21,374 nt of DNA from Clostridia bacterium BRH_c25 (GCA_001515955.1 LOES01000217.1:1-21374); one strand, 5' to 3'; counted from the stretch's first letter, positions 6,968-15,535 are shown. The notes: generated by a model not told the origin, from the sequence alone. Program-made: numbers and translations.

Positions 6968-7023
6968 AATTCCAGGATTAGAATGGCCTGCGGTGTGCAA
7001 ATTTTAATACGAGGTGATTACGT

Positions 7024-8052
7024 ATGTACAAAAAAGTTCTTGGCTTTGTGGGCAGATACAAATCTATAAGTCTATTCAAGGATAGGAATTTAAATAAGCT
7101 ATGTCTGATAACAATTTGTGTCTTTTTACTTATGTCCTCCCTTAGGCCAAATCTATTTTTGACAAAAGCAAACTTTATATCAATGGCATTTCAGTGCCCT
7201 GAATTAGGATTTTTAGCAATTGCAACGACCTTTGTTATTATATCCGGCGGCATAGACCTTTCCATTGTAAGTATTGCAAATCTTTCCGCCATAGTCTGTT
7301 CGTTTATTCTAGTAGGTGCCAGGGGACAAACCGGAGCAGTGCTTGCATTCACAATTTTGCTTGTCTTTTTTGTAAGCACAGCAGTTGGATGTATATGTGG
7401 ATTGATAAACGGCTTTTTTATAGCGAAATTCAACGTCCCACCTATTCTGGTTACTCTTGGTACGATGAACTTGTTCACCGGTATAGGAATTGTCCTTACG
7501 AAAGGTCTTGCTATATCAAATTTTCCACAGGCTTTCTTGGTAATAGGAAACGGATATATCTTAGGGATTCCAATCGTGCTAATAATGTTTATCATAATTC
7601 TGTCCATATCTGCTTTTATATTGAACAATACACCATACGGGTTTAAATTACGATTCTATGGTTCTAATTCCATAGCATCATGGTTTTCTGGAATTGAGAA
7701 TGCATCAGTAGTGCTCAAAACTTATCTGTTTTCAGGAGTACTATCCTCTTTTGTAGGAATAATGTTTCTCGCCAGGATGAATTCGGCAAAAGCGGATTAT
7801 GGCAATTCATATTTGCTGCATGCCATACTTTGCGCACTGCTTGGAGGGGTTGATCCTAAAGGAGGTTATGGTAAGCTGACTGGAATGTTTCTTGCGCTTG
7901 TATCGCTGCAATTTTTAACAAGTGGATTTAATATGCTGCGCTTTAACGCATTTTATAAGGATTTAGTTTGGGGTGCTCTATTACTTTTTCTAATGGCTAT
8001 AAACTATACAACAAGCCAGAGAGCACTTAAGGCAAAAAGTAACAGTAATTAG
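7024..8052 (+). CDS. Sugar ABC importer permease 2 (RbsC family, BPD_transp_2)
   Basis: 342 residues, polytopic. The motif VIISGGIDLSIVSIANLSA is the diagnostic GGxDLSV-like block of this family, and GGVDPKGGYGKLTGMFLALV corresponds to the C-terminal GG..GG.GtveGt...l block. It is clearly diverged from permease 1, so the two are ancient paralogues and not a recent duplication. The ATG is preceded by ACGAGGTGATTACGT, a good SD. Unlike the other operon genes it lies far (169 bp) from its upstream neighbour, across two hairpins. Partner of permease 1 in one importer. Confidence 0.92.
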   Translation: MYKKVLGFVGRYKSISLFKDRNLNKLCLITICVFLLMSSLRPNLFLTKANFISMAFQCPELGFLAIATTFVIISGGIDLSIVSIANLSAIVCSFILVGARGQTGAVLAFTILLVFFVSTAVGCICGLINGFFIAKFNVPPILVTLGTMNLFTGIGIVLTKGLAISNFPQAFLVIGNGYILGIPIVLIMFIIILSISAFILNNTPYGFKLRFYGSNSIASWFSGIENASVVLKTYLFSGVLSSFVGIMFLARMNSAKADYGNSYLLHAILCALLGGVDPKGGYGKLTGMFLALVSLQFLTSGFNMLRFNAFYKDLVWGALLLFLMAINYTTSQRALKAKSNSN

Positions 8053-8102
8053 TATTAATAAAGAATCAGGAATGAAAAATTTTCAAGGTAGGTGAAATTA
8101 AA

Positions 8103-8897
8103 TTGTTTCAAATTGAAAGAATTGAAAAAATCCTAGAGTATATTAATAATCACAAAAAGGCAAAGATTGACGAGCTTAGCGAGGTGTTTAACGCTTCAAA
8201 GGTTACAATACGAAGTGATATTAACGAGCTTGCCAAAGAGGGCCTTGTAATAAAAACCCATGGTGGTGCATTATCTATACAAAATCATTTTACTATGGAA
8301 ATACCGTCAAATAGTAAGTTCGCAATAAATATAGAGGCAAAACGCAACATAGGCAATTGTGCAGCAAAGTTTATAAATAATGATGAGGTTATCATTCTTG
8401 ATGCCGGATCAACCACTTTAGAAGTTGCTAGGCATATTAAAAGCAGCAACGTTACTATAATAACAAATGATTTAAAGATCGGAATGGAAGTTGCTCGCTA
8501 TCCAAATAACAATCTAATTATGACTGGAGGGATGTTGGAGCACTCAGTTTATACGTTGCTGGGGGAGGAAACGACAAAGTTCTTTTCAAAGGTGCATGTT
8601 AATAAATTATTTTTAGGCTGTGATGCTATGGACTTAGAGCTGGGAATAACAAACAGAACCCTCCGGGAGGTAAGTGTCAAGCAGGCCATGATGCAAGCTG
8701 CAGAAGAAATCATTTTAGTAACAGACAGCACTAAGCTGCATAAAAAGGTATTTGCACAAGTATGTGATTTATGTGATGTAGACAAGATTATCATCGACAA
8801 AATCGATGAGCCAACCCGACAGAAGCTTATTGAGGATGGTATTGAGGTGATAATTGCCCCAACGACTAAGGAATCGGCACCGCGAGAAAAGAAATAA
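8103..8897 (+). CDS. DeoR-family transcriptional regulator of the sugar operon
   Basis: 264 residues, normal for DeoR proteins. The N-terminal winged helix (residues 3-57) carries the family pattern RIEKILEYI...DELSEVFNASKVTIRSDINELAKEGLV...HGGA. Residues about 75-235 form the DeoRC ligand domain, with the phosphosugar-binding block ILDAGSTTLEVARHI and TNDLKIGMEVARY. Such proteins usually repress and are relieved by a phosphorylated sugar. The product of the FGGY kinase encoded next is the obvious candidate inducer (inference). The start is TTG at 8103, with AGGTGA upstream at normal spacing. It sits between the transporter and the enzymes, as DeoR regulators do in rhizobial rhamnose clusters. 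Confidence 0.9.
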   Translation: MFQIERIEKILEYINNHKKAKIDELSEVFNASKVTIRSDINELAKEGLVIKTHGGALSIQNHFTMEIPSNSKFAINIEAKRNIGNCAAKFINNDEVIILDAGSTTLEVARHIKSSNVTIITNDLKIGMEVARYPNNNLIMTGGMLEHSVYTLLGEETTKFFSKVHVNKLFLGCDAMDLELGITNRTLREVSVKQAMMQAAEEIILVTDSTKLHKKVFAQVCDLCDVDKIIIDKIDEPTRQKLIEDGIEVIIAPTTKESAPREKK

Positions 8898-8963
8898 GTC
8901 ATATTTCCGATACAAATAAAAAGGTATAGTTTTTATTAATACTTAAAAAAGGGAGATACGCTT

Positions 8964-10481
8964 ATGAATAAAAAGTATCTTTTGGGGATTGATGTCGGCA
9001 CATATGAATCAAAGGGTGTGTTATGTGATGCCGATGGTAAAATACTCAACATTCAGACCTCTCCTCATCTTGTTAAGATGCCTAAGCCAGGCTGGGCAGA
9101 ACATGATCCCATGGGTGATTGGTGGGCAGATTTTTGCAGTATCACAAAAGGATTATTGAAAAATACGGGAATAAACCCTCGAAATATAGCTGCCATTGGT
9201 TGTAGTGCTATTTCAACAGCGTTGGTTCCTGTAGATAAAAACTGCAATCCACTGCGTAATGCAATTCTATATGGCATTGACATAAGGTCTGTTCCCCAGA
9301 TTAAGAAGCTAAACAGTATTATAGGTGAAAAAAGAATTAAAGAAATTTGTGGCAATCCTCTAACTGTCGATTCCTCAGGTCCAAAGATTTTATGGATTAA
9401 GCAAAATGAACCGGAAATCTATGAAAAGGCTGCGCACTTCACCATGACTCAGGGATTCTTAGTTGCTAGACTAACTGGAGAATATATTTTGGATAAGTAC
9501 TCTGCCAGTGGCGCTGGACCCATGTATAACCGGGGAATGGGTACTTGGGATGACAGCCTGACAGCCTATATCACAGAAAAGGAAAGGTTGCCGCGGATAG
9601 TAGACTCTACCGAAATAGTTGGGTTTGTTACTGCTGACGCAGCAAAGGAAACGGGGCTTGCAGAGGGCACACCCGTTGTGGGAGGAAGTACTGATGCGTC
9701 TGCTGAGGCAGTTAGCGTTGGAGTTGTAGAATCGGGAGACTTTATGATAATGTATGGCTCGACTGTATATATGATAAAGGTAACAAATGAACCACAACAA
9801 AATTCAAATGTATGGAATGCAACCTATGTATTTCCGGAGCTGAGTTCTTTAGTAGGAGGCATGGCTACAACCGGATCCCTTACACGCTGGGTCAGAGATA
9901 ATTTTGCAAAAGAGCTGGTTGAAAAAGAACAATCATGTGGATCAAATGCTTATACTGCATTGTTTGCTGAAATAGAAAACATTGATCCGGGGTCGGATGG
10001 AGTAATTGTGTTGCCGTATTTTAGCGGCGAACGTCTTCCTATTAATGACCCAGGTGCAAAGGGAATAATCTTTGGCTTAAACCTAACACATACTAGAGGC
10101 CATATATTTAAAGCTGTGCTGGAAGGTGTCGGATATGGAATTGATCAGTGCTTGGAATTATTTCGGAAGGCAGGGGATCCAATCAATCAAATAACTGCAG
10201 TAGGGGGAGGTACAAAAAGCCTTGGTTGGATGCAGATTATAAGTGATATTACAGGCTGCGTTCAATCAATACCTGAAACAACAGTTGGTGCGGCCTATGG
10301 TGACGCAATATTTGCCGGTCTTGGAGCCGGGCTTATCAAGTCAAGAAAAGACATTAAGGAGTGGATCAAAGAGAGATATGTAACTGTTCCTGATGTACGA
10401 AAGTATGAGATCTATCGTGGCTACAAAGAGAGATACGCACAAATTTACAGCAGCACTAAAGATATAATGCATAGTTATTAA
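8964..10481 (+). CDS. FGGY-family carbohydrate kinase (xylulokinase-like)
   Basis: 505 residues, the full FGGY length. The N-terminal domain opens with the phosphate-binding LGIDVGTYESKGVL (7-20), then PGWAEHDPMGDWW (42-54), and a probable substrate contact loop ILYGIDIRS (101-109). Domain 2 has GGSTDASAEA, with Asp244 as the likely catalytic base, then PYFSGERLPINDPGAKG and the adenosine-site AVGGGTKSLGWMQIISDI. It phosphorylates a sugar or polyol with ATP in the cytoplasm. The family includes xylulokinase, gluconate kinase, rhamnulokinase and LsrK, and the substrate cannot be told from motifs alone. SD AAAGGGAGA before ATG. Because an ABC importer delivers unphosphorylated sugar, this enzyme replaces the phosphorylation that a PTS does in sgc/frv loci. 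Confidence 0.9.
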   Translation: MNKKYLLGIDVGTYESKGVLCDADGKILNIQTSPHLVKMPKPGWAEHDPMGDWWADFCSITKGLLKNTGINPRNIAAIGCSAISTALVPVDKNCNPLRNAILYGIDIRSVPQIKKLNSIIGEKRIKEICGNPLTVDSSGPKILWIKQNEPEIYEKAAHFTMTQGFLVARLTGEYILDKYSASGAGPMYNRGMGTWDDSLTAYITEKERLPRIVDSTEIVGFVTADAAKETGLAEGTPVVGGSTDASAEAVSVGVVESGDFMIMYGSTVYMIKVTNEPQQNSNVWNATYVFPELSSLVGGMATTGSLTRWVRDNFAKELVEKEQSCGSNAYTALFAEIENIDPGSDGVIVLPYFSGERLPINDPGAKGIIFGLNLTHTRGHIFKAVLEGVGYGIDQCLELFRKAGDPINQITAVGGGTKSLGWMQIISDITGCVQSIPETTVGAAYGDAIFAGLGAGLIKSRKDIKEWIKERYVTVPDVRKYEIYRGYKERYAQIYSSTKDIMHSY

Positions 10482-10509
10482 TATAAAAAATAGTATTGGA
10501 GGTTATTGT

Positions 10510-11595
10510 ATGAGAATGGAGAATCTGTTGAGAGAAATGGCTCTTATCCCTGCACTTGCGGGAGCGGAACAAAAAATGGCCGCATATATGGAAAAAAAAT
10601 TCAAAGAGATAGGCTATGAAACGACAATTGATACATTCGGTAACTGCATTGCCAGGGTGAATGGAACTGATTCAAAAGCTCCGACTATAATGGTGTTTGG
10701 ACACATGGATCAACTTGGTTTTATGGTCCGTAGAATTGATCCCGACGGGTTTATAAGACTGGAACGTCTTGGCGGAATTCCCGAAAAGGTTCTGCCTGCT
10801 ACACCAGTACAGATTCAGACTGAAAATGGCGAAATGATTGATGGGCTTATTGGCGTCAAGAGTCATCATGTAACTCCTGCGGAGGAGAAATACAAAGTAG
10901 ACACTTATATGAACCTGTATGTGGATATTGGAGCAACAAGCCGTGAGCAAGTCGCAGCACTTGGAATTGAAGTTGGTGCCCCGGTTGTTTATAAGCCTAA
11001 TTTTGTGAAGCTTCAGGGAACACGTGCTTATGGCACTTCATTTGATAATAGGGTGGCATGCGCAATTGTAATAGATATGGCTTACAGATTAAAGGAAAAC
11101 CCTCCGGAAGCAACAGTTTATCTTGTTGGAAGCGTTCAAGAGGAATATAACCTTCGTGGTGCAATGATGGCTGCAAGGATTGTCAAGCCAGATATTGCAA
11201 TTGCACTTGACGTAAATATTGATGGCCTTACACCTGATATGGCAGGTAAAAATGATGTCAAGATGGGAAATGGTCCTGTAATGAGCATGTATAACTTTCA
11301 TGGAAGAGGAACTCTCAATGGAACAATTCCTCATCCGGGAATGGTAAAGCTTGTAAAGCAGGTTGCTGAGCGAGAAAAGATTAATCTACAGCGCAGTGCA
11401 TCAATTGGGGGGCTTACCGACCTCGCATATGTACAGCTTGAGGGAACGGGTGTTGTAGGTATTGACATAGGAACGCCGGCGAGATATACTCATTCACCAG
11501 TTGAGTTATGTGACATCAAGGATGTGGAATTAACCAGTGACTTGGTAATGTCGGTAGTGTATGAAATTAAAGCAGAAACTAAGTTTGAGAGATAG
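10510..11595 (+). CDS. M42 family metallopeptidase-like protein (FrvX/SgcX-type)
   Basis: 361 residues. All five M42 co-catalytic metal ligands are visible: His65 and Asp67 in VFGHMDQLG, bridging Asp179 in SFDNR, Glu212 (with catalytic-base Glu211) in QEEYNLRG, Asp234 in LDVN, and His328 in ARYTHSPVE. It should therefore be an active two-metal hydrolase forming the usual large TET-like oligomer. M42 members include glutamyl/deblocking aminopeptidases. However, FrvX and SgcX in E. coli sugar loci are M42 proteins with no proven role, once annotated as endoglucanases. Its place between a sugar kinase and a BtpA-family gene matches that sugar-locus subgroup. SD TTGGAGG seven bases before ATG; 28 bp after the kinase gene. 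Confidence 0.88.
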   Translation: MRMENLLREMALIPALAGAEQKMAAYMEKKFKEIGYETTIDTFGNCIARVNGTDSKAPTIMVFGHMDQLGFMVRRIDPDGFIRLERLGGIPEKVLPATPVQIQTENGEMIDGLIGVKSHHVTPAEEKYKVDTYMNLYVDIGATSREQVAALGIEVGAPVVYKPNFVKLQGTRAYGTSFDNRVACAIVIDMAYRLKENPPEATVYLVGSVQEEYNLRGAMMAARIVKPDIAIALDVNIDGLTPDMAGKNDVKMGNGPVMSMYNFHGRGTLNGTIPHPGMVKLVKQVAEREKINLQRSASIGGLTDLAYVQLEGTGVVGIDIGTPARYTHSPVELCDIKDVELTSDLVMSVVYEIKAETKFER

Positions 11596-11669
11596 TATTA
11601 GAATCTAATAATTGTAGTAAATAATCCATAGGCGTGGTTAATGCCATATGCCGGAAAAAGGAGAAAAAT

Positions 11670-12485
11670 ATGAGTTGGATCAAAGATATTTTAAAAACAA
11701 ATAAACCTATTATTGCTATGTGTCATTTACAGGCAATGCCCGGGGACCCGGAGTATGATAAGCTTGGAGGCATGAAAAATGTGGTGGAAAAAGCACGCCA
11801 TGATTTACATGCACTTCAAAATGGGGGAGTAGACGCAGTAATGTTCTCAAATGAGTTCAGTCTGCCATATATGACAAAAGTACGGCCTGAGACTACAGCT
11901 TCGATGGCAAGAGTCATTGGAGAATTAATGAGTGAAATTTCTGTGCCTTTTGGTGTCAACGTTCTGTGGGATCCTCAGGCATCTATTGATCTTGCTGCTG
12001 CAACCGGTGCACGGTTTGTAAGGGAAGTATTTACAGGAGTATATTCCAGTGACTTTGGACTTTGGAATACCAATGGCGGAGATGTTGTGCGCCATAGATC
12101 CTACATCGGAGCAGAAGACGTGAAGTTACTGTATAATATCGTTCCGGAAGCTGCAAAATATATCGGTGATAGGTCAATTGAGGATATAGCTCGGGGTACA
12201 ATCTTTAACTGCAAGCCGGATGCATTGTGTGTTTCAGGATTGACTGCAGGTGCAGAAACTAATTCACAATCATTGGAAATCGTATCAAATATCGCAGGAG
12301 ATACGCCTGTTTTTGCAAATACAGGAATGAGATTAGAAAACATTGATAAGCAACTTTCAATAGCATCAGGTGCAGTTGTTGGAACTACTTTCAAAATAGA
12401 TGGGAAGTTTGAAAATCTTGTAGATGAAAATAGGGTTAAGACATTTATGACAAAAGTAAAAGAATTTAGACGCAATTTACCATAA
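11670..12485 (+). CDS. BtpA/SgcQ-family TIM-barrel protein
   Basis: 271 residues from the ATG at 11670, chosen because AAAGGAG lies just upstream; the frame is open to a GTG at 11634 that lacks an SD. Family features are the start IIAMCHLQAMPGDP, the block NGGVDAVMFSNEFSLPY, PFGVNVLWDP, and the C-terminal GDTPVFANTGMRLENIDKQL followed by GAVVGTTFKIDG, which is a phosphate-binding-loop-like end of a ribulose-phosphate-type barrel. BtpA was named for a cyanobacterial photosystem I factor. SgcQ is a homologue in an E. coli sugar locus of unknown reaction. In this operon it may act on the phosphorylated sugar made by the FGGY kinase (epimerase, aldolase or phospho-glycosidase-like); that is inference. 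Confidence 0.87.
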   Translation: MSWIKDILKTNKPIIAMCHLQAMPGDPEYDKLGGMKNVVEKARHDLHALQNGGVDAVMFSNEFSLPYMTKVRPETTASMARVIGELMSEISVPFGVNVLWDPQASIDLAAATGARFVREVFTGVYSSDFGLWNTNGGDVVRHRSYIGAEDVKLLYNIVPEAAKYIGDRSIEDIARGTIFNCKPDALCVSGLTAGAETNSQSLEIVSNIAGDTPVFANTGMRLENIDKQLSIASGAVVGTTFKIDGKFENLVDENRVKTFMTKVKEFRRNLP

Positions 12486-12550
12486 CTATTGGAGACAATG
12501 GATACAGGCGTCCCCTCGTCTCCACCAAAAAATTATTTGAATTTACATAT

Positions 12551-12582
12551 AAAGCACTGTATTCAGTTGAATACAGTGCTTT
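12551..12582. terminator. Strong hairpin downstream of the sugar operon
   Basis: AAAGCACTGTATTCA pairs perfectly with TGAATACAGTGCTTT around a 2-base centre (15-bp stem). It begins with AAA and ends with TTT, so it can act in both directions, though the T-tail is short. It lies 66 bp beyond the last gene of the sugar operon. Confidence 0.55.
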
Positions 12583-12610
12583 GCACTATATTGACATGAA
12601 TCTGGCAGTG

Positions 12611-12765
12611 CTTTAACTTTCCGTTTCGCATATGATCTTCCTTTATCCTCTAAAGGCTGCATCATGGTCTGTTTTGAAATAATTCTTATGTCCTTCAAGT
12701 GTTCTTCCTTGTTCTTCGAATTTTTTCATACGATGCTCAATCTCATCAAATATTTTCTTTAACAT
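12611..12765 (-). pseudogene. IS1182-type (DDE) transposase remnant, frameshifted
   Basis: Reading minus from the ATG at 12765, the frame gives MLKKIFDEIEHRMKKFEEQG, then HKNYFKTDHDAAF, and then a stop. Shifting frame at that point gives [13 protein letters not shown]. Intact transposases of this class read like '[22 protein letters not shown]' here (split: KTDHDATF then [14 protein letters not shown]). The observed bases are explained by losing the T of the ATG codon after Phe, a one-base deletion. Only this internal piece is recognisable; N- and C-terminal parts and the IS ends are gone. Weak similarity may extend to about 12800 and 12560. Confidence 0.75.
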
Positions 12766-12771
12766 TATTGC

Positions 12772-12800
12772 TTGATTTTTGGAAATTTTCCAGTTATAAT
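12772..12800 (+). promoter_or_regulatory. Sigma-A promoter of the M20/YfcC/amidohydrolase operon
   Basis: TTGATT (12772-12777), 17 bp, TATAAT (12795-12800). The predicted start is near 12807, directly before the repeat ATATGAACA x2 and the dyad AACA-atg-TGTT, where a regulator bound at 12810-12838 would block transcription. It lies at the edge of the transposase remnant and reads outward from it. Confidence 0.75.
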
Positions 12801-12862
12801 GGTTTTATGATATGAACAATGTGTTTGACATATGAACATAATTATAAGGAAAGGAGCATTTA

Positions 12863-14071
12863 ATGTCTGGCGAAATTACTAAAATCACCGAAGCTGTTAG
12901 TAGAAACGAATTGGTGAAATTAACAAAAGAGCTTATCTCTATTCCCTCATATTATGGAATTAGAGACCAGGAAACGGAGGTGGCTAAGCATATACTGGCT
13001 ATTTTTCAAAAAGAGGGGATAGAATGCCGACTCGAGGAGGTGAAAGACGGAAGGTGTAATGTTTATGCTGTATTGAAGGGCACAGGGACCGGCAAGTCAC
13101 TTATGCTGAATGGACATCTTGATACCATCCCCCCATATGATATGGCTGATGCCTGTTGCCCTCATGTATCAGGAAACAAGCTTTATGGAAGAGGAGCCTC
13201 CGACATGAAGGGATCCTTGGCAGCCATGGTTATCTCCATGATAACCCTGAAAAGGCTAAACATCCCATTAAAGGGTGATGTAGTTTTTGCCGGTGTAATT
13301 GACGAAGAACGTCAAAGTCTTGGCAGTATAAGCCTCTTGGAAAAAGGGATACGTACAGACGCAGCTATAGTTGGGGAACCTACAGAATCAAAAATATGTA
13401 CTGCACATAGGGGCCTGGAATGGTATGAGTTTGCATTTACAGGAAAAACAGTCCACGGAGGCAGGCAGCAGGAAGGCATAAATGCAATATCCAAGGCATT
13501 AAAGTTTATGTGTGTGGTAGAAAATGAGCTGGCTCCCAGGCTTATTGAGAGGAGACACCCTATTTTGGGTAATGCCACGGTTAATATAGGAGTTATCCAA
13601 GGCGGAACACAGCTTTCTACCGTTGCTGGTTACTGCTCGGTATATCTTGATAGGCGATTTTTACCCTATGAGCGTTACAAAGATATTGGACAGGAGTTTT
13701 TGGATATCATAGAGCGCTTATCTTCGCAGGATGCTGATTTTAAATGTGAAATGAAGGTTACCCAAGATAGCATCATGGAGGGTAATTATGTACATCTTGC
13801 CTATGAGATCGACCGGAATGACCCTTTTGTAAGGCTGATGCATAATAAATTGAGTCGTGTATTGGGAATTGATGCAGAATTATCTTACTTTCCGGCGTGG
13901 ACAGATGCTGCATTGCTTTCTAACTATGGAAAAATTCCGACTGTCGTTTTTGGCCCTGGATACATGGCCTGTTGTCACTCCAAAGATGAGTTTGTGGAAG
14001 TGAGTCAGCTGGTAGAAAGCTGCATTACTTATGCTTTGACAGCTGTGGATTACTGCAATCAAGAAAAATAA
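12863..14071 (+). CDS. M20 family metallohydrolase (ArgE/DapE/ACY1-like deacylase)
   Basis: 402 residues, typical of the M20 ArgE/DapE group. Metal-site residues are all visible: His85 and catalytic Asp87 in NGHLDT, bridging Asp114 in RGASDMKG, catalytic Glu148 with metal ligand Glu149 in IDEERQ, Glu172 in VGEPTES, and His372 in CCHSKDE. The lid domain (about 185-300) has VHGGRQQEGINAI with His198. It should hydrolyse an amide bond in an N-acyl amino acid or short peptide-like compound in the cytoplasm; the exact substrate is unknown. SD AAGGAAAGGAG precedes the ATG. It is the first gene of an operon with a carrier five codons downstream and an amidohydrolase after it, consistent with import followed by hydrolysis. 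Confidence 0.88.
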   Translation: MSGEITKITEAVSRNELVKLTKELISIPSYYGIRDQETEVAKHILAIFQKEGIECRLEEVKDGRCNVYAVLKGTGTGKSLMLNGHLDTIPPYDMADACCPHVSGNKLYGRGASDMKGSLAAMVISMITLKRLNIPLKGDVVFAGVIDEERQSLGSISLLEKGIRTDAAIVGEPTESKICTAHRGLEWYEFAFTGKTVHGGRQQEGINAISKALKFMCVVENELAPRLIERRHPILGNATVNIGVIQGGTQLSTVAGYCSVYLDRRFLPYERYKDIGQEFLDIIERLSSQDADFKCEMKVTQDSIMEGNYVHLAYEIDRNDPFVRLMHNKLSRVLGIDAELSYFPAWTDAALLSNYGKIPTVVFGPGYMACCHSKDEFVEVSQLVESCITYALTAVDYCNQEK

Positions 14072-14091
14072 TATGATTGGAGATGGAAAAA

Positions 14092-15507
14092 ATGGATCAA
14101 AAGAAGGAAAAAAGGGCTATAACCAAAATCAAGATTCCCCATGTTTATGTGCTTTTGTTTGCCATTATTATTATTGCCGCACTATGTACATATATAGTAC
14201 CGTCGGGTCAATTTGAGTATGTATTTAATGAAGCGACAAATAGAAAACTAGTTGATCCGGACTCTTTTCATTATATTGAACAGACCCCCGCCAACTTCTT
14301 GACCCTAGCAAGGGCGGTGCCGTCAGGTATGGAGGCATCGGTAAATATTATTATGCTGGTAGTTTTGGTTATTGCTTCTTTTGAAATTGTAAACTCTACA
14401 GGTGCACTAAACGCCGGAATCTACGCTTTGATTAAGAGGCTTAAAGGTAAAGAATCCATAATTATAGCTGGAATGACAATACTGTTTGCTATTATCGGCG
14501 GTTTCTTGGGATGGGCAGAAGGAATACTTATCTTTATACCGTTGATTGTATCGATGACACGAGCCATGGGCTATGATAGCCTTTTAGGGGTGGGCATTGT
14601 TCTTTTGGGCGGTGCCGCAGGCTTTACTGCAGGTCCTCTGAATATTTACACTACCGGTATTTGCCAAGGTATTGCAGGACTGCCGCTTTTTTCCGCCTTG
14701 GAATTCAGGATGGTAAGCTTTGCCATTTTCACAGTTACTGCCATAGTTTTTGTTCTTCTTTATGCGAAGCGCCTAAAAGCAAGCCTAACAAACAGTTATG
14801 TCTATGGAATTGATACCTACGTGCAGGAGATAGATGAAAATAGTATACCTAAGTTCACTGCCCGCAGAAAGATCATAGTTGCGATGGTAGCTGCCGGGTT
14901 TATTCTTATTGCATATGGTACAGCAAAGTGGGGCTGGTATTTGAAAGAAATCAGCGGAGCATTTATTATTCTGGGAATTTTAGTAGGTATTGTGGGAAAG
15001 ACATCCGCAAACGACATGTCACTGCAGTTTGCAAAGGGAGCCCAAAGCATTATTCCGTCTGCTCTCGTAATAGGTATTGCGAGGGGAGTTCTATACATCA
15101 TGGAGCAAGGACATATTCTTGATACGGTAATCCATGCCATGGCAAACGGGCTTAATGGCCTCCCGGGAACAGTTAGTGCAGTTTTCATCAATCTTATCGC
15201 AATATTTTTCAATTTCTTTGTTATTTCGGCAAGCAGTAAAGCTGCTATGCTCATGCCTATACTCATGCCTCTAGGCGACATTATCAATGTTAATCGCCAG
15301 GTTATCACAATTGCCTATCAGTTCGGTGATGGTTTCACAAACTATTTCTGGCCTACATCAGGCATAGTCATGGCTGGTCTTGCAATGGGAGGCAATATTC
15401 CGTGGGAAAAATGGGCCAAGTGGACATGGAAGATTATGCTGACCTGGACAGCTGTAGGTATAGCAATGGTTATTGCAGCGCAAGCAATGCAACTGGGGCC
15501 GTTTTAA
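14092..15507 (+). CDS. YfcC-family (DcuC-like) transporter
   Basis: About 471 residues with 11-13 predicted TM helices. The start region reads IPHVYVLLFAIIIIAALCTY then VPSGQF, the characteristic opening of YfcC / C4-dicarboxylate anaerobic carrier-like proteins. Further conserved pieces are GGFLGWAEGILIFIPL, GGAAGFTAGPLNIYTTG, NFFVISASSKAAMLMPILMP and DGFTNYFWPTSG. Members are secondary carriers for carboxylates, amino acids or peptides-like acids and are often encoded beside M20 peptidases. I chose ATG 14092, with TTGGAG nine bases upstream; the frame is open to a TTG at 14077. Gap from the M20 gene is only 20 bp. It probably imports the substrate of the M20 enzyme and/or the amidohydrolase. 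Confidence 0.85.
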   Translation: MDQKKEKRAITKIKIPHVYVLLFAIIIIAALCTYIVPSGQFEYVFNEATNRKLVDPDSFHYIEQTPANFLTLARAVPSGMEASVNIIMLVVLVIASFEIVNSTGALNAGIYALIKRLKGKESIIIAGMTILFAIIGGFLGWAEGILIFIPLIVSMTRAMGYDSLLGVGIVLLGGAAGFTAGPLNIYTTGICQGIAGLPLFSALEFRMVSFAIFTVTAIVFVLLYAKRLKASLTNSYVYGIDTYVQEIDENSIPKFTARRKIIVAMVAAGFILIAYGTAKWGWYLKEISGAFIILGILVGIVGKTSANDMSLQFAKGAQSIIPSALVIGIARGVLYIMEQGHILDTVIHAMANGLNGLPGTVSAVFINLIAIFFNFFVISASSKAAMLMPILMPLGDIINVNRQVITIAYQFGDGFTNYFWPTSGIVMAGLAMGGNIPWEKWAKWTWKIMLTWTAVGIAMVIAAQAMQLGPF

Positions 15508-15535
15508 CAGATAATCGGGAAAGGGGGAGGTTGTA

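Larger units (their letters stand above)
12486..12862. other. 377-bp scar between the two operons
   Basis: Contents in order: a weak dyad GGAGAC/GTCTCC (12491-12523) ending in a tmRNA-like CGTCTCCACCA; a strong hairpin (12551-12582); a transposase remnant on the minus strand (12611-12765); a promoter (12772-12800); and a direct repeat ATATGAACA (12810-12818 and 12830-12838) with the dyad AACA-atg-TGTT (12815-12825) just downstream of the promoter, a candidate operator for the IclR regulator. No intact gene is present. Confidence 0.6.

Noticed and set aside
6884..7069. 61-codon plus-strand frame between the permease genes
   Set aside because: It runs through two hairpins, overlaps the well-supported start of permease 2 in another frame and has no SD.
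3124..10481. Annotation as an AI-2 (lsr) quorum-signal uptake operon
   Set aside because: The transporter and FGGY kinase layout is similar, but LsrF, LsrG and a SorC-type LsrR are absent, the regulator is DeoR, and several LsrB ligand contacts appear changed.
14817..15308. 163-codon minus-strand open frame under the YfcC carrier gene
   Set aside because: It lies wholly inside a well-supported membrane-protein gene and shows the composition of an antisense shadow.
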